Shown here in pieces: positions 35,191 to 47,416 of a stretch of DNA of 64,000 nucleotides. The position numbers and the translations under genes were made by a program. Each line of letters opens with the position of its first letter. Positions within the stretch are counted from its first letter, which is position 1. Below the pieces are notes generated by a model, which was not told the DNA's origin, searched no databases, and saw only the letters and a program-made list of their open reading frames with translations. The stretch is from Paralvinella palmiformis (lineage: Eukaryota; Annelida; Polychaeta; Terebellida; Alvinellidae): NCBI GenBank assembly GCA_025642065.1, contig JAODUP010000048.1:232501-296500 (forward strand). Direction: 5' to 3'.

Positions 35191-35966
35191 TAAAAAGAGT
35201 AAGCTATAAAATGGTAATAAATTAATAAATACAAACAACAGTAGATTGAACACAAAACATTATAGATGATTTATTACCAGATCAACCTACATCAAATCCG
35301 GAGCTTTGCAAGGTGCTGACCACTTCTTCATATTAAATCTACTCAATTTTGTTAACCAGACATTAACCACAATAAATCATACATCATTCTCCAGGTAAAT
35401 AATTTCTGACCATATTACTCGGGTGAAAGCTCATCTAATGGATAGCATTTTAAATGAGACACTTTAAATCATATTAATCTGGAGATTCAGCAAGCTCCAA
35501 TTTTTATACTAATCAGAAAATCAAACAACTGGTTGATTAATCAACACATTTTGGCATTTTCCTTTATATCCGAGTTAACAGGGTTTCATTTTATCTATAG
35601 GTTTGTCCATTTATATGTAGACGCTGTAGTTATGGCTACTTAAAAATATCACTTGCTCCATTTACAAAATCAGCGTGAACCGTTGTGAACCACATTATCA
35701 GATCACTTCATAAAAAATATAGCAACTACATTATTATCATTATTATATCAGTCTAATTAGGACAGTGCGTGGAAGTGAGTGTAGAAATTGAAGACCTTGA
35801 ATCTGTTCGCAGCTCTGCTATGGTTCTATGGAACTGAATGTAGATGAAGATAATAAATGTAACAGGTGTGGTTGAACCGAAGTGTTATCAAGGCATCGGT
35901 GATCATTTATCAACCCAGTAGACTATGAAGTACTTGTCGCGGCTAAAGATGCACTAATGTGGGTCA

Positions 35967-36011
35967 CTATCTCTTCTGATCACCTAAATCATCGATGTTA
36001 TCTTCATCAAT
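35967..36011 (-). CDS. DENR: DENR coding exon 6 (last)
   Basis: Encodes [14 protein letters not shown] and TAG after a TTTTCACAG acceptor. Matches the human end VDDDSIEDLGEVKK. Too short for ORF finders. Confidence 0.93.
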   Translation of the reverse strand: MDEDNIDDLGDQKR

Positions 36012-39000
36012 CTGTGAAAAGGTAATAGTTATAACATATTAATGATTGTCAGATAAATGATTCATTACGTGGGCAATGTAATCCATGCTGGAAGTCATGA
36101 ACATCCTTCTCTCCCCCCACCTCTAATAACTTTATAAGTAATCTATAACAGCCTCATTCAACTGAGAGAAATTATTAATGTATTTTGTCTGGTTGAAATC
36201 ACACAAATAACATTTCCTCTCTGAAGACTTTTCATTTCTACTGGTAAATTTGACAGAAATCAGTTAAAGTATTGTAGCAACATTTCTGTAATATAAATCA
36301 GTAACTGGGTAAGATTGCAATCAATATGGTGTGGCTTCAGCCTAATTCTGCTTTGTATGTAATTTTTTATGATATATGTTTTTAGCATGAGCAGAAGTAC
36401 TTGTAATCAATAAAAACTCATAACTGATAATCGACACAATTTCTAAATCAGCTACTGATTATAAATTGTTTTTCATAATTCTGTGCACAAGTATATTTGG
36501 ACTGAAAACCTACAACTTAAAGGGATAGTCCACCCTCCGAAAACATTTTGAGGACTATTACAGCTATACCGACAAATATTATATATAATGTCAAAATGTG
36601 TAAACGATCACCCACATATTAAATAATCCAGTTTAAAGTGTTGATTAATGCACTTTTAATGGCCTATGAGAGCAGCTATTTTGAAGCTAGACAGAGATCA
36701 GAAGCTCCTGAATGCTGACGTCACTTCAACGCTTCCGATTGACCTGAAGTCTGTAGAGCCCGTACAAAACCAAGTAAACAAGTGGGAGCAAAGAATTATT
36801 CCGGAATATAACGCAACTGCATTGTTAAAATTACATCATGAATGACATACAACCAAATCAGTTTGAGCCAAAAGGAACCTGACAACAGGAAGATGATTCA
36901 AAATGGCTCAGATATTAATGCTGAAGAGAAACTATAATCCCTGTCAGTATAGAGATCATCGATGTGATGTCAGAGCATTTCAGTTTGCTCCTTCCGGCTT
37001 TGAATCTGGCTTCCGATGCATCTGTAATGGCGGCCCTCCAGTAATTTGGATTATTTCCCTATATCTATGATATCAGGTATATTTCGTGATTATTATTATG
37101 GAATGTTTGGTTACTGCTCTAAGCATTACATTTTTTATAAATATTTTCTGAGGGTGGACTGTCCCTTTAAGTTATGAACAGGCTAATGTATGGTTAGTAA
37201 TGATGTCATTTGAGGAAAACTCAAGTTCTATATAAAATTAACAGAATTAGAATTGCAGACTATTTGTGAAACCTATGAAGGAAGCCAAATTCAATCTAAA
37301 TAGGCAATATCAGTTTCATAAAATTATGATATTTTTCAAGGCTCTGCATGATGTTAATCTGATGATGCAGATCTATTTTACCTTGAAATTTATTACACCA
37401 ATACACAGACCCAATGGACAAGTAATGCAGAGCTCAAGTATATGGGATAGTTTATTTCAGCTGCACATGAACATGAGCCTTCCAGAAAGGGTGGCAGTCA
37501 TTCTTTTATGCATAACATTACATTCATGGGTGTATTATTTATCATCTGAAACTTGCATGACCTACATGAATAACAAAATATTGGAAATATGGTAGGGAAT
37601 ATTTGGTTGAATTTGCTTGGACCATTTTACTGCATTAAACAACTTGAAAATATCAATCACATGTTGAGAACAAAAGTTAGAATAATTTGTTTCTCTCATC
37701 AATCCAAACAGGAACTGGAATATAGATATGCCAAATTTGTATGCCTATGTATACACGTTCCACTTTAGATTTTCAGGGTGTTTTCCATTAAGACATCACT
37801 TCTGTATTCTGGTCAATGATGGTGCACTCCCATTTCACTCAACCTCTTTTTCATTATCCAGTAATGACATATGTAGGAGGCAAGTTTAACAATAAACTGT
37901 AAAAACTCGCATAAAGAAATGAATATAAAAATTCTGACATTTGAAGAATTGAAAAACATTGAAAACGAGGCAACAGAGAATAAGTGTCATGTTACAATAA
38001 TACCTGAGGCCATTTTTCTGGTATCACATCAAAAAGGTCATCTTTGACATCACCCTGAATCACAAGCTCATCTTCTCCTGTCACTGATGAGCCACAAGAA
38101 AATTTACTGGCAAAATATTTACTAGCCACCTTCAAGTCAATTCCTGGAAAGAGCAAGCACATACTCCAATAAAAACACATTGAAATATGAGACTCATGAA
38201 TACTGTGTAATATATGACAGAGCATCACTGTTGTTAAACAGCATAAATCAGGGACTGATTTAGGTTACAGAATGGACAGACTCAGCCATTCATCATCTGA
38301 GATTGGGTCAGAACCATCCTTTACATATTAACATGTATATAAACTTTCTCTGCATATAAAAGCAGGCAGCAAGATTTATGTTATCATGTTTTTTTATTAA
38401 ATTCTTTGTTACATAGCTGTGGCAGACAATGGCCAGTGACAAGTCCTGTCACAGTCCATATCCAATTAGTTGTTATGATGATTTGTAGTAACTAAATATA
38501 TTTAAAACATAAAGTAAACTTCTTTTCTTTCACAATTACTTTACACCAATAGTCCAGTCTGTAGAATGAAATGAGCTGTCTTTTTCAGTTCGTCTCTGTC
38601 TCCATAGAGTTTGGTGTGTTTAGAGGACTCTAGATTGGCCACTCAGTTTGTCTTAAAACATGATGGGGTGGACAGCTTGCTAAGATATGCTCCATTGTTT
38701 GGTCTTCCAGACCACAGCTGCAAGTTGGTGATTGTTGGTGATTGGCCTGTCCAAATTCTCATTAAGGTGATAATAATCCTGCACTGTCGTGGGGCTGTTG
38801 ACTGCCTTGATCAAGGTTTTCTTCTCTGAGAAGCTAATACTGTTGTTAGGCTGTACTTACTTAGTTCCTAGTACTTGCTTAGTTCCTCGTTTCCTGGGAT
38901 CCCATAGTGGGGTGGAATCCACTGTAGAGCTACTCGTCTTTCGTTTCATACCTCTTGGATGCCTTCCATCAGATGAGGAAGTTTGTCCCCTTCTAAGGAA

Positions 39001-42000
39001 TACAGGACTGAACGAGCATCTGAGAGGAAGATGTTGACAGGCTTCTTTTTCACCCTTAATTGTGGTAGTGGCCCACAGAAGGGCTTGTGTCTATGCATTG
39101 TACTTGGAACTGTGGGTGCTGGCTGGTACTTCTTCAGCTGTGGAGATATTACCTGATGGGAACTTGATAAACATGACTGCACCCCCATTGGTTACATTTG
39201 TTGATGAGCAATCAGTGTATGGACAAATCCAAGATTCTTCCAGGTACATTGATCATTGCCATAGTCAATAACCACTTGACCATGTCATCTTGGGAGTCTG
39301 CCGAGGTAACCTATGAGATAGATATAGTGATCTGTAGATTAGATTGCTCATCAACTTCATGGCTGTGGGAGATCTGTTGGACAAATGGAAGTGTCATTGT
39401 TAACAGGTTGACTTGGTGCTCTCTGAGAAGACTTCCACTTTGGTCGATGAAACTTCTATGTTTGAGACGGCTCTTTGTCAAACCCTCCATCCTCTGTTTC
39501 ATTGGATCATTGGGCAGGTACTTCAATTTCTCTGCCTGGATCATGATCTTGGTATCTCTCCACTCACTGAGTGGTTGTATTGCAGTAGCTTTTTCCATCT
39601 CTTTAATAGGTGTAGACTTCATAGATCCTAATATGATTTGTAAAGCTTGTAAAGTTTTGAAGCTTGTCTAGAGCTTGCTGATTTGTGTTTGATGTGCTTG
39701 ACCAGACTGTTGAACTATATTCAAGATGAGATCGTATGGTTCCTTCATATAGTGTCTTCAGGATCCCCTCATTTGCCCCCATCTGATTCCTGCTAGTTTT
39801 CGCATGATGGCTAACTTGTGCCTAGCTTTTGTCTCTGCCTTTTGGATTTGGGCTTTCCAAGTTTGTTTCTTGTCAAACGTGACACCAAGCTATGGTGCTT
39901 CATCTTCATTCTTTAGTGGAGTGTTCCCAATTTTGATTGTTCTAGCTTTTTGCTTTGGTGATAGAATGAAGAGTGTGGTGGAAGACTTATCTGTATTAAT
40001 AGCCACATACCATTTTTGTCAACTTTGATGCTAGCTCTACAGTTGTGAAGGTACGATTGGATCCATGAAAGCATCTTTCTAGATATACTGCTTCTCAGTA
40101 GCTTGACAATGAGGCCATCAGTCGAAAGCCATTTAGCAAACACTAGTTTTTGTTCTTGGAACACATCTTCAATGTCTTGAGAAAGATACACTGCTTGATC
40201 TTCTGTATGGTGAAACTATCTGAAGCCTGACTGTTTGGGAGCTAGGGTGTTCTCCGTTTCAAGATACCACTGTAGACGCTGGTTGGTTATCCTCTCCAAG
40301 ACAACACAACTGATGAGGCTAATTGGATGGTAGCTGGTAGCTTTCTTCCTGTCTTTCCTTTTCCTGTAAACATGGATCATTGTGGCCTCTCTCCAGATTT
40401 GTGGAAGGACATCATTTTCCCAGCTGTGATTGAAGACCCAGTAGCTTGCTGCATGGCCAAGGTAAGTAAGCATTTCGTTCATGATCAAGTCTGGGCCTGG
40501 TGATTTCTTCAATTTGTTTAGGAAACCACATGTAATTCATGCAGTGTACTAGGCTGCTGTATGGGTTCTGTTGTCGTAGCATTTGTTGATCTATCCCTTT
40601 GTTCTTTTCTTGCTTCTTGCTGTTGCTCAACAGTGACGTGTATGCTGCTGTGTTCTTCATCATTATCAGCTAAACGATTGGCTACTCATTTGCCTGTAAG
40701 CATTTGTCCACTTTCTTCCAGTCTTATCGTCTGTCCTCATTATTAAGTTGTCTGGCGAGTCTCCACAGTTTGTTTAAAGAAAAAAATCTTGACATCTGTA
40801 TGTGCACACAACTTTACAAACAATATATTTATAACATTTCTGTAGTAACACAAGATTTTTACATAAAAAACCTGGTTTGAACATTCAAAAACCCTTTATG
40901 TTATCAAAAATGTCCAAAATACTACAGTAGTTTTGGATGTCATGTTTGCAGGTCAGATTGCTATCACTGAAATAAGAATGCCCTAATTTATATTGTTGGA
41001 AATGAAACAAAACAACACTACAAAAAAATGGGCTTCCCAGTATTGTATAACTGTATCACAAACTGAAATGTATTTCTTCCATTAACCAACAAGTGTCTGG
41101 ATGTATGAACATCCTACAATTCACCAGCTGATTTCTTGAGGCACATTTTATTTCAGATTCACCCTATCTCAGCACTTGTATCCAAGTGGCTTCAACCTAT
41201 TCCTGCTAGTAACACATCATACATCTTTATTTCTTTTCAATATTGCTAATCTCTAGTACTAGTCTCATTCTAGCAATGGACTATAGGACTGTTGGAATAC
41301 ATCAACTTAACACTACACACCAGAACACTAATCATCAACAGAATAGCCTTAATAATTAATTACTTATAAACATCTAAAAAGTTATATTTTTGTTTGCTGA
41401 TAGGGATAATTGAAATGTGCCAATATTAGCCTTTTGACCACCCTGAAACCTTGACAATATTAAAAACAGTCATGGTCACAGATTATTATTGTCATAAAGT
41501 AGATCTTTGTAGAAACCTGGCCCCAAATTGTTTAAAACAATTATACACTTTAAAATAATAAGACCTGAACTTGACTGAAAAACAAATACTGACCACATGT
41601 TGTAAGTCCTGTTACTACTGTAACAAACTTCCGTTTTCCACGCGGTGCTCTTGATACACATATTCGCTGCTCAATCTCTTGTTTCTTCTTAGTTTTTATC
41701 ACTCCTCGGCCACCACGTTTTTGTGCCTTTTTAGCTGTTGTTCCAGTATCTGTGCTCTCTTCTGTAAAAATAAGTAATTAGATAAATCTACAGAAAACAA
41801 CATAAAATATATTAAATCCTGCACGATCTTCCAAGTAAGAATGTAAGCACACACACACACACAGTGAACCTGTGGTATTTATACAAGGATGATATAATAT
41901 ATATATATAATACATTACCGGTTAGATATAACGCCTTTATGTCATCTGATACATTCTGTTCCATCCACTCCTTGGCTTGAGCATAGTTTGGATGATATTC

Positions 42001-42008
42001 ACAATACT

Positions 42009-42046
<38 letters not shown>

Positions 42047-45000
42047 AGTGTGTGCACATGCAAACACACATATAGAAAGATATAGCTAGCTAGCAATACT
42101 GAATTTGGGATTTTGCTGTCCAAAACTAGTTTCTGCTAGGACTGGAAAAATCAGCAAAGTCTAAATATGTGTGGCATATAAAAGCAACCCAAAATCACCC
42201 AATAATAATGACAAACCCTAACTGATATCATATATATAAGAAAATAATCATAATTACTGGAGGGTGGCAGAAGGATCATGTAGCCATCTCAATCCCAATC
42301 AAGTGTAAATACACTTTTGTTCCAAAATTACATGCTTGACTGACCCCTGTTGTTATAACCAGGTAACAGAAACCATTTGTATTAAGTGATGTCAGATGTC
42401 AGTGTCTGGCTTCAAAATGGTGACACCCTCAGACAAGTTATAATTGAGTAATCAGCACTTTGAACTGGATTATGTAATATGTGGTTGATCGTGTTCATGT
42501 TTTGACATCATGTATAATTTGTATGAGTATATTTGTGAAAATTTTAAATAAAGTTGAACTGTTCCTTTATATCTCATTAAATGGTTGCAATAATCAATAT
42601 TTAATATGTAACTTGAGAGAGAAAAACAAAGCACCAAACAACGACATTTTTATTGTAATCATATCAGAAAGTGATGGAGTCACTCAGTTGTTTTGTTTTT
42701 CAGGGAGAATCTCCAGGCTGTTGCTTATTCGGCACAGCCTCTATGTTGGAGTGGTTGAGAAATCTCCTCCCCCACCACTCACAGGGGAGCAGTATGGAAA
42801 GATGGAGCTGTAACTGTAGTCCATGCCTTTGTTACATCTCGAATAGACTATTGTAACTCCCTGTTATATGGCATATCTGATTATAACATTAATTGCCTTC
42901 AGCGAATTCAGAATAGTGCAGCTCGCATTGTAACAAATACTAGAAAATATGATCATATCACCCTAATTCTTCAAAAACTACATTGGCTACCTGTTAGACA
43001 GCGTATCCATTTTAAGATTCTGTTAATAACTTATAAATCTATTAATGATATGGCACCAGAATACCTGTGTGAACTGGTTTCCATTAGAAAGTCATCCCGA
43101 AAACTCAGGTCATCAAGTCAGATACTATTGCAGGTGCCAGTGTCTCGGCTCAAGTCATATGGTGATTGTGTGTTTAGTGTTGCAGCCCCAACTTTGTAGA
43201 ATAGGTTACAGGCAAATATTAGAAATGTGTCGTCTCTTGGAAATTTTAAGTCTCTTCTAAAAACACACCTATTTAAGGTCGCTTTCACAGATAAATAATT
43301 ATTATCTTTTAAATCATTACAGGGTTTTTACAGACATATTATTTGGGGTATTATTATATTACATATTATTTGCACAGCGCCTTTGAATGGCTCCTGCTAG
43401 TAAGGGCGCTTTATTAAATATACATTATTATTATTATTAAATACCCCAAGGGTCATCACTGCCAGAATGTTTTAAGCCCTCATGAGGTTTTTAACGTCTC
43501 CCTTTATTTAACTTGGTCAGCCAATCACAATGCCTCAGATCTGGGGACTGAATTAATATGGGCTATTGACTAATGCTTTATGAACAAACTTAACACAAAA
43601 TATTGTTGAACGTTAATGAAAATATTACAAAAAGTAGTTTTTGCTGAGGCACTTTTAACCAGTGGTTTTTATCATGAGTGGCAAAAACTTGCCAACCCCA
43701 ACTAGATAGACAGATAGACAAGCATGGAGATAACTAGTTTTTAAAATTTCATATCAGTTGCCTCTGAACAATACACATTTAAATATATCTTCTACAAATT
43801 TGATGCATAACAGAAATACACCATATGATTAAAACATAAGTGGCAATTAATAAATAGAGCCACACTAATAATTACATTTGAACCAAAAAAAAAGTATCAC
43901 CTATGAATACAAATCACCAAAAACTTGTAACAAGGGGAAATAAAGTCATTCGTGAAAAAGTAGTTAATATATTTAAAATTATAACACATTCTTCATTTGT
44001 TTTGTGAGATATCTATCTTGTGATAAGAACAAACAGCTAAAATAATTATGTATATTTAATTTAGCTCCAGATACCAGGGAGCTAATAAACATTACCGTAA
44101 TGTCTAGTACAATATGCCATATATTTTGTGACCAGGATACATCTGATAGAGGTTTGAGCAGAAATAGATTTTGTCTTCATAATCACAATGTTTAAAATGA
44201 ACATGTGGTTTGTGTTAGTTTATATATAACCATAAACAATATTAATGGATTCCTACCTCAAGTGGCCAACCATCACACACTGAAAATATAAAACAGAATA
44301 ACGTTTACGTCTGCAAGATTATACATATTGGTGTCCCTTTAAATCTCTTATAGTCAAACTTGTTCGACAAATCTATTTAAAAACTATGCACTGATATGGG
44401 GTTAAATACATTTGTATTTGAAAGTATTTAAATACTTTCAAGTATTTAAGCTTTCCAAAATGAAAAATGTTAGTATTTAGATATTTCCACAAAGTATTTG
44501 ATTTTTAAATAGATTTTCAAATACATTAAAATAAATTTTTGAAATTGTTTAAACAATTGATCTGAATATTTTTCCAATAACATGATTTGTTTCTGTTAGC
44601 AATTTGATAATTGAACTGTACATTCTCAACCATGAAATAAATTATTTCTTTCTGTAATCTTTGTTAAGTGGAATTAGTGATCTCTTTAATGTATTGGCTT
44701 CTTATGGCTCATTTTTCAATCAAAGGTAAGATTGTCCTCAATTATTATTATAATTAGAAGATCAATGGATAATATGAAGCAACTTATGAGTAGATCCAAT
44801 GAGCAAACCTTATCTTTCCTATAAAGTATTGACGTTCTGAACTGAATGCATTGTAAATTAAGTATATATTTAAGTTTGTTATGGCCTGGAGGAAACATCA
44901 TGCATTCTTTAGTTCTCTGATGATCCCCCCTATCCACGAAGTGACCTCAAATGGTCTATAAACTGAAGTAGAAGACTACATTAAAACACTGTCCCTGCCA

Positions 45001-45490
45001 GAAGAGCACTGTGTGAAGCTGCCTTATCTCAAGCCACAACATAAAACATGATAACTATCCATTTGAAACAGCACTCAGTTCCACAGATTTTACCTTCACA
45101 GTAATAATTGCTTCAAAACATCAATACTCAATGAGTATAGTTAGGCTTGACTCATTTCACTGTAAAGCATTTCTTCAGTTAATGTAATACTGAAAGATGC
45201 ATCAGTCTGAAAAGGGTAACTCGTACTTTACACTTGAGTCATTTTATCATTATACAAAGTAGGAACCATATACCAAAAGCCATTTATAAGAAAATGTTTA
45301 GAGTTTGATTCCTTTCAAAATATGTTAATACACCATGGAACAGGATGACAAGGAAGTACTAACCATCACAGTATATGACTTTTAAAGGGTAATTGAATCC
45401 AGGCTTTGGACCTTCAAAGGTCAGCCATTTAGATTCAGGATCACCACCTCCAGATGGAGCTTCTGCTGCTGCTTTCTCATCATCAGACAT
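35967..45490 (-). CDS. DENR: Density-regulated protein DENR (MCTS1 partner, SUI1 domain), 6 coding exons, complete
   Basis: DENR forms a heterodimer with MCTS1 that removes deacylated tRNA from 40S subunits and promotes re-initiation after short upstream ORFs (known for the family). Exons in transcript order are 45490-45364, 44279-44257 (23 nt), 42006-41919, 41761-41594, 38143-38004 and 36011-35967. The phases chain exactly to 197 codons including the stop (196 aa; human is 198). Domains: N-terminal zinc/MCTS1-binding region about 35-80 ([16 protein letters not shown]), basic linker [17 protein letters not shown] about 88-105, SUI1 domain about 112-182 ([18 protein letters not shown]), acidic end [14 protein letters not shown]. 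An AG acceptor at 45496-45495, 4 nt before the ATG, shows that the 5' UTR begins in an upstream non-coding exon. Odd: the fourth cysteine of the human zinc set is replaced by Ala. Introns hold several transposons. Confidence 0.96.
36521..37166 (+). mobile_element. Kolobok-like (TTAA) non-autonomous DNA transposon, 646 bp
   Basis: The left end is AGGGATAGTCCACCCTCCGA. The right end, reverse-complemented, is AGGGACAGTCCACCCTCAGA. Each is bordered by TTAA (36517-36520; 37167-37170). TTAA duplication with purine-rich AGGG termini fits Kolobok better than piggyBac (CCC termini). No transposase frame. Located in the last intron of DENR. Confidence 0.8.
38004..38143 (-). CDS. DENR: DENR coding exon 5 (SUI1 core)
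   Basis: Encodes (G)[18 protein letters not shown] then [20 protein letters not shown] and VIPEKWPQ, near-identical to vertebrate DENR over SCGxSVTGEDE. Confidence 0.96.
38600..40750 (-). pseudogene. Non-LTR retrotransposon with RT and RNase H remnants, inside a DENR intron
   Basis: On the minus strand 40660-38620 recognisable blocks follow each other: [20 protein letters not shown] and [16 protein letters not shown] (40512-40216, RT fingers), IEDVFQEQK and [14 protein letters not shown] with WIQSYLHN (40191-39913), the thumb/connection [20 protein letters not shown] (39622-39311), and an RNase H segment [20 protein letters not shown] (39010-38950), then LWDPRKRG in place of the usual HCGIPGNE. 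The AFDKVW box and the whole GVPQG...YADD stretch are deleted, so it cannot be active. Same orientation as DENR (intron 4). I-like or related RNase H-bearing clade. Confidence 0.82.
41594..41761 (-). CDS. DENR: DENR coding exon 4
   Basis: Encodes the acidic/basic linker and the start of SUI1: [19 protein letters not shown] ... [18 protein letters not shown]. Phase 1 at both ends. Confidence 0.94.
41919..42006 (-). CDS. DENR: DENR coding exon 3
   Basis: Encodes [18 protein letters not shown] then [11 protein letters not shown], phase 0 to 1. Its acceptor lies directly against a (TA)n run at 42011-42039, which replaces a normal polypyrimidine tract. Confidence 0.93.
42816..43440 (+). mobile_element. 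LINE 3' end (L2/CR1-like), copy A
   Basis: The plus frame reads [53 protein letters not shown], then VFSVAAPTL with TAG in place of the following Trp codon, then [20 protein letters not shown], the standard C-terminal end of L2/CR1-group reverse transcriptases. After the stop comes the 3' UTR with ACAGCGCCTTTGAATGGCTC, GGGCGCTTTATTAAATATAC and a short (ATT)n tail, which is the true LINE end. 5'-truncated. Antisense within a DENR intron. Confidence 0.85.
44257..44279 (-). CDS. DENR: DENR coding exon 2, 23-nt micro-exon
   Basis: TTTTCAG acceptor, 23 nt, GTAGGA donor. Encodes (V)CDGWPLE, joining exon 1 YCD to exon 3 YCEY, so the CxxC-x7-C knuckle is split over three exons. It has one residue more than human SLPTE. 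Confidence 0.9.
44413..44445. repeat. AT-rich palindrome
   Basis: GTATTTGAAAGTATTT|AAATACTTTCAAGTAT matches its reverse complement at 14 of 16 positions. The surrounding TATTTAA-rich stretch (44395-44540) looks like the interior of a transposon. In DENR intron 1. Confidence 0.6.
45364..45490 (-). CDS. DENR: DENR coding exon 1
   Basis: Encodes [16 protein letters not shown] through [11 protein letters not shown] and ends in phase 1 (GAT G|GTTAGT). The ATG lies 4 nt inside the exon after a TTATTTTCAG acceptor. Confidence 0.93.
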
Positions 45491-45924
45491 GACGCTGAAA
45501 ATAAGATAACTCTAATTAACCAGGTGTTGAAAACTAAACAAGAAATGGTGCAAGCTGCACAAATGTCATCCACCACAGATACTCAGATAATAATAATAAC
45601 AACATTTTATGGATCACGAAAAAGAAACTTATGAAACATAATTTCAAACAAGGTTTTCCAGATTCTATTAGACTCAAACCAGAAACACAATAGTGAACCT
45701 TGCATTTGAAGAAACAGACCCAAACCCATTTTATGAATACTCTGCTGACAAGATAGTTTAGTAAATTCCTTTTAGTTTCAAGGATAAGTCTAGTACTTAA
45801 GCTGTATAGTTAAGTACTAGCAGCATCAATTTAATCAAACATAATTTCAAAAATGTATTTAAAAATAAAGGCAAGTACAAGATGTATAAATAGTTCAAGT
45901 GAAAGTACAGAAAGTTGACTGCTG

Positions 45925-46080
45925 GAGTTTAGTCTTGGTGCTGATCACACACTGGACATATGGCCATGGCAAGGACTCCATGACAATTGAGATCAGATGA
46001 AAATACAGATAACACAGATATCTAAACCCTGACCTGGAGGTCTGGAGCGCACTGTACTACTAACTAGCAAAATAGAACCA
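45925..46080 (-). mobile_element. SINE family 2, minus
   Basis: TAGTCTTGGTGCTGATCACA, CACTGGACATATGGCCATGG (tail side), then AACCCTGACCTGGAGGTCTG, GAGCGCACTGTACTACTAAC (tRNA-like head in reverse). Confidence 0.5.
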
Positions 46081-46309
46081 GCTATTGTCCTGTAAACAAT
46101 ATGAATAGATCAGCTAATGGTAATTTAAACATTCGGTCTCAATCATGTGACTGACATGCTTAGAACATCTCTTTTAAATTAATCACCAGAAATTGAGCTA
46201 TAAGCTAAGTCAAATAAACCATTAACTATATTAAGGGATTTACTAAACTGGTCTATAGATGTGATAATAACAATAATGGCTTAACTGGAAGTTGCTTTCA
46301 GTGACTAGC

Positions 46310-46643
46310 TACTGTATATACTCACAGTTAAGGGGGAGTGAAAAGGGACCTCGACTTATGCTAGGAGCATCATATTTCCTACCAGCTGAAGGAAAGATGT
46401 TTTGGACCATCCTTGACACACAACATTATAGGATTCAGACATGGGGTCAATTCAATTCCAGAATTATTATTAAAAAAATGGAATTGGAATTGAGAAATTT
46501 TGAATTGAAAAATTTGAAATTTGAACTGAAGTTTCCTACAAAAAAAATAAATCCACAAGTTAATTTACCTTTTTTACAATGTTAACACTTACAGGTGGTG
46601 TCACCAATATACTGGAAATCAAAATGATTCAGAACTTTGGTTC

Positions 46644-46682
<39 letters not shown>

Positions 46683-47084
46683 TACATACAGATATATCTG
46701 TGACTACTATAGCCTGTCCCCAGACTTAAATGTTTTAATAACCATTTGAGATCTTTTGTAAAGTTACCATATGGAAGTGGTTTAGTACTTAGCAGGGTTG
46801 TGAAAGTAAATACAGGATATTACCCTTGTTGGGCAGAACTAAGCAAAAACATTCGCTTCAAGGCTCCTACTGCAGAGTGGAATATAAACATATCTTTGAT
46901 GATTACAAAATACACTTTTACATGGGGGATGCCCCCAAGACTATGATCCACCACTTGATATCATCAAATATCTCTTTAGCTAAAAGCGCCTTGTGGTTAG
47001 GCATTTGCAATTTTATACCACGTTAACACTTACATGTGATGTTACCAATATACTGGAACCAAATTGATCCAGAACTTTGGTTCC

Positions 47085-47115
<31 letters not shown>

Positions 47116-47416
47116 ATCAGATATGCACACTGACTGTGGCACCCCACATCAGCATTTAACTAATGTGACACCACCACATAACATGCCTGTAATCTATATA
47201 GAGATATTGCTATTTAGGAATTTACCCCCATACAATGTTTAGAATGGACATTTTGAGGGACTTTAATCATATTATTAGACAAAAAATTCTGTAAAAACTG
47301 GCAAGCCAAAACCTTGACTTATATGGTGAACATATGCCTGAGGAAAGAATTACAGCGTCAAAAATTGACCTCGACTTATCTGCTGGGTCAACTAATACGC
47401 GAGTATTTACGGTATC
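46310..47416. mobile_element. Degraded TIR element with internal duplicated block
   Basis: Left end ACTGTATATACTCACAGTTA ... GGACCTCGACTTATGC. The right end reverse-complemented is ATACCGTAAATACTCGCGTA ... CAGATAAGTCGAGGTC. The shared 'TACxGTAxATACTC...CTCGACTTAT' termini resemble a widespread DNA-transposon terminus. Inside, 46577-46690 and 47019-47125 are two copies of one ~110-bp block (GTTAACACTTACA, CAATATACTGGAA, CAGAACTTTGGTTCC, then (TA)n and CAGATA). Confidence 0.5.

Noticed and set aside
37266..37595. 109-codon plus-strand frame in the last DENR intron
   Set aside because: AT-rich, no similarity, antisense intronic, no splice or promoter signals.
39198..39671. 157-codon plus-strand frame
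   Set aside because: Shadow of the minus-strand retrotransposon; the minus-strand reading gives recognisable RT/RNase H blocks.
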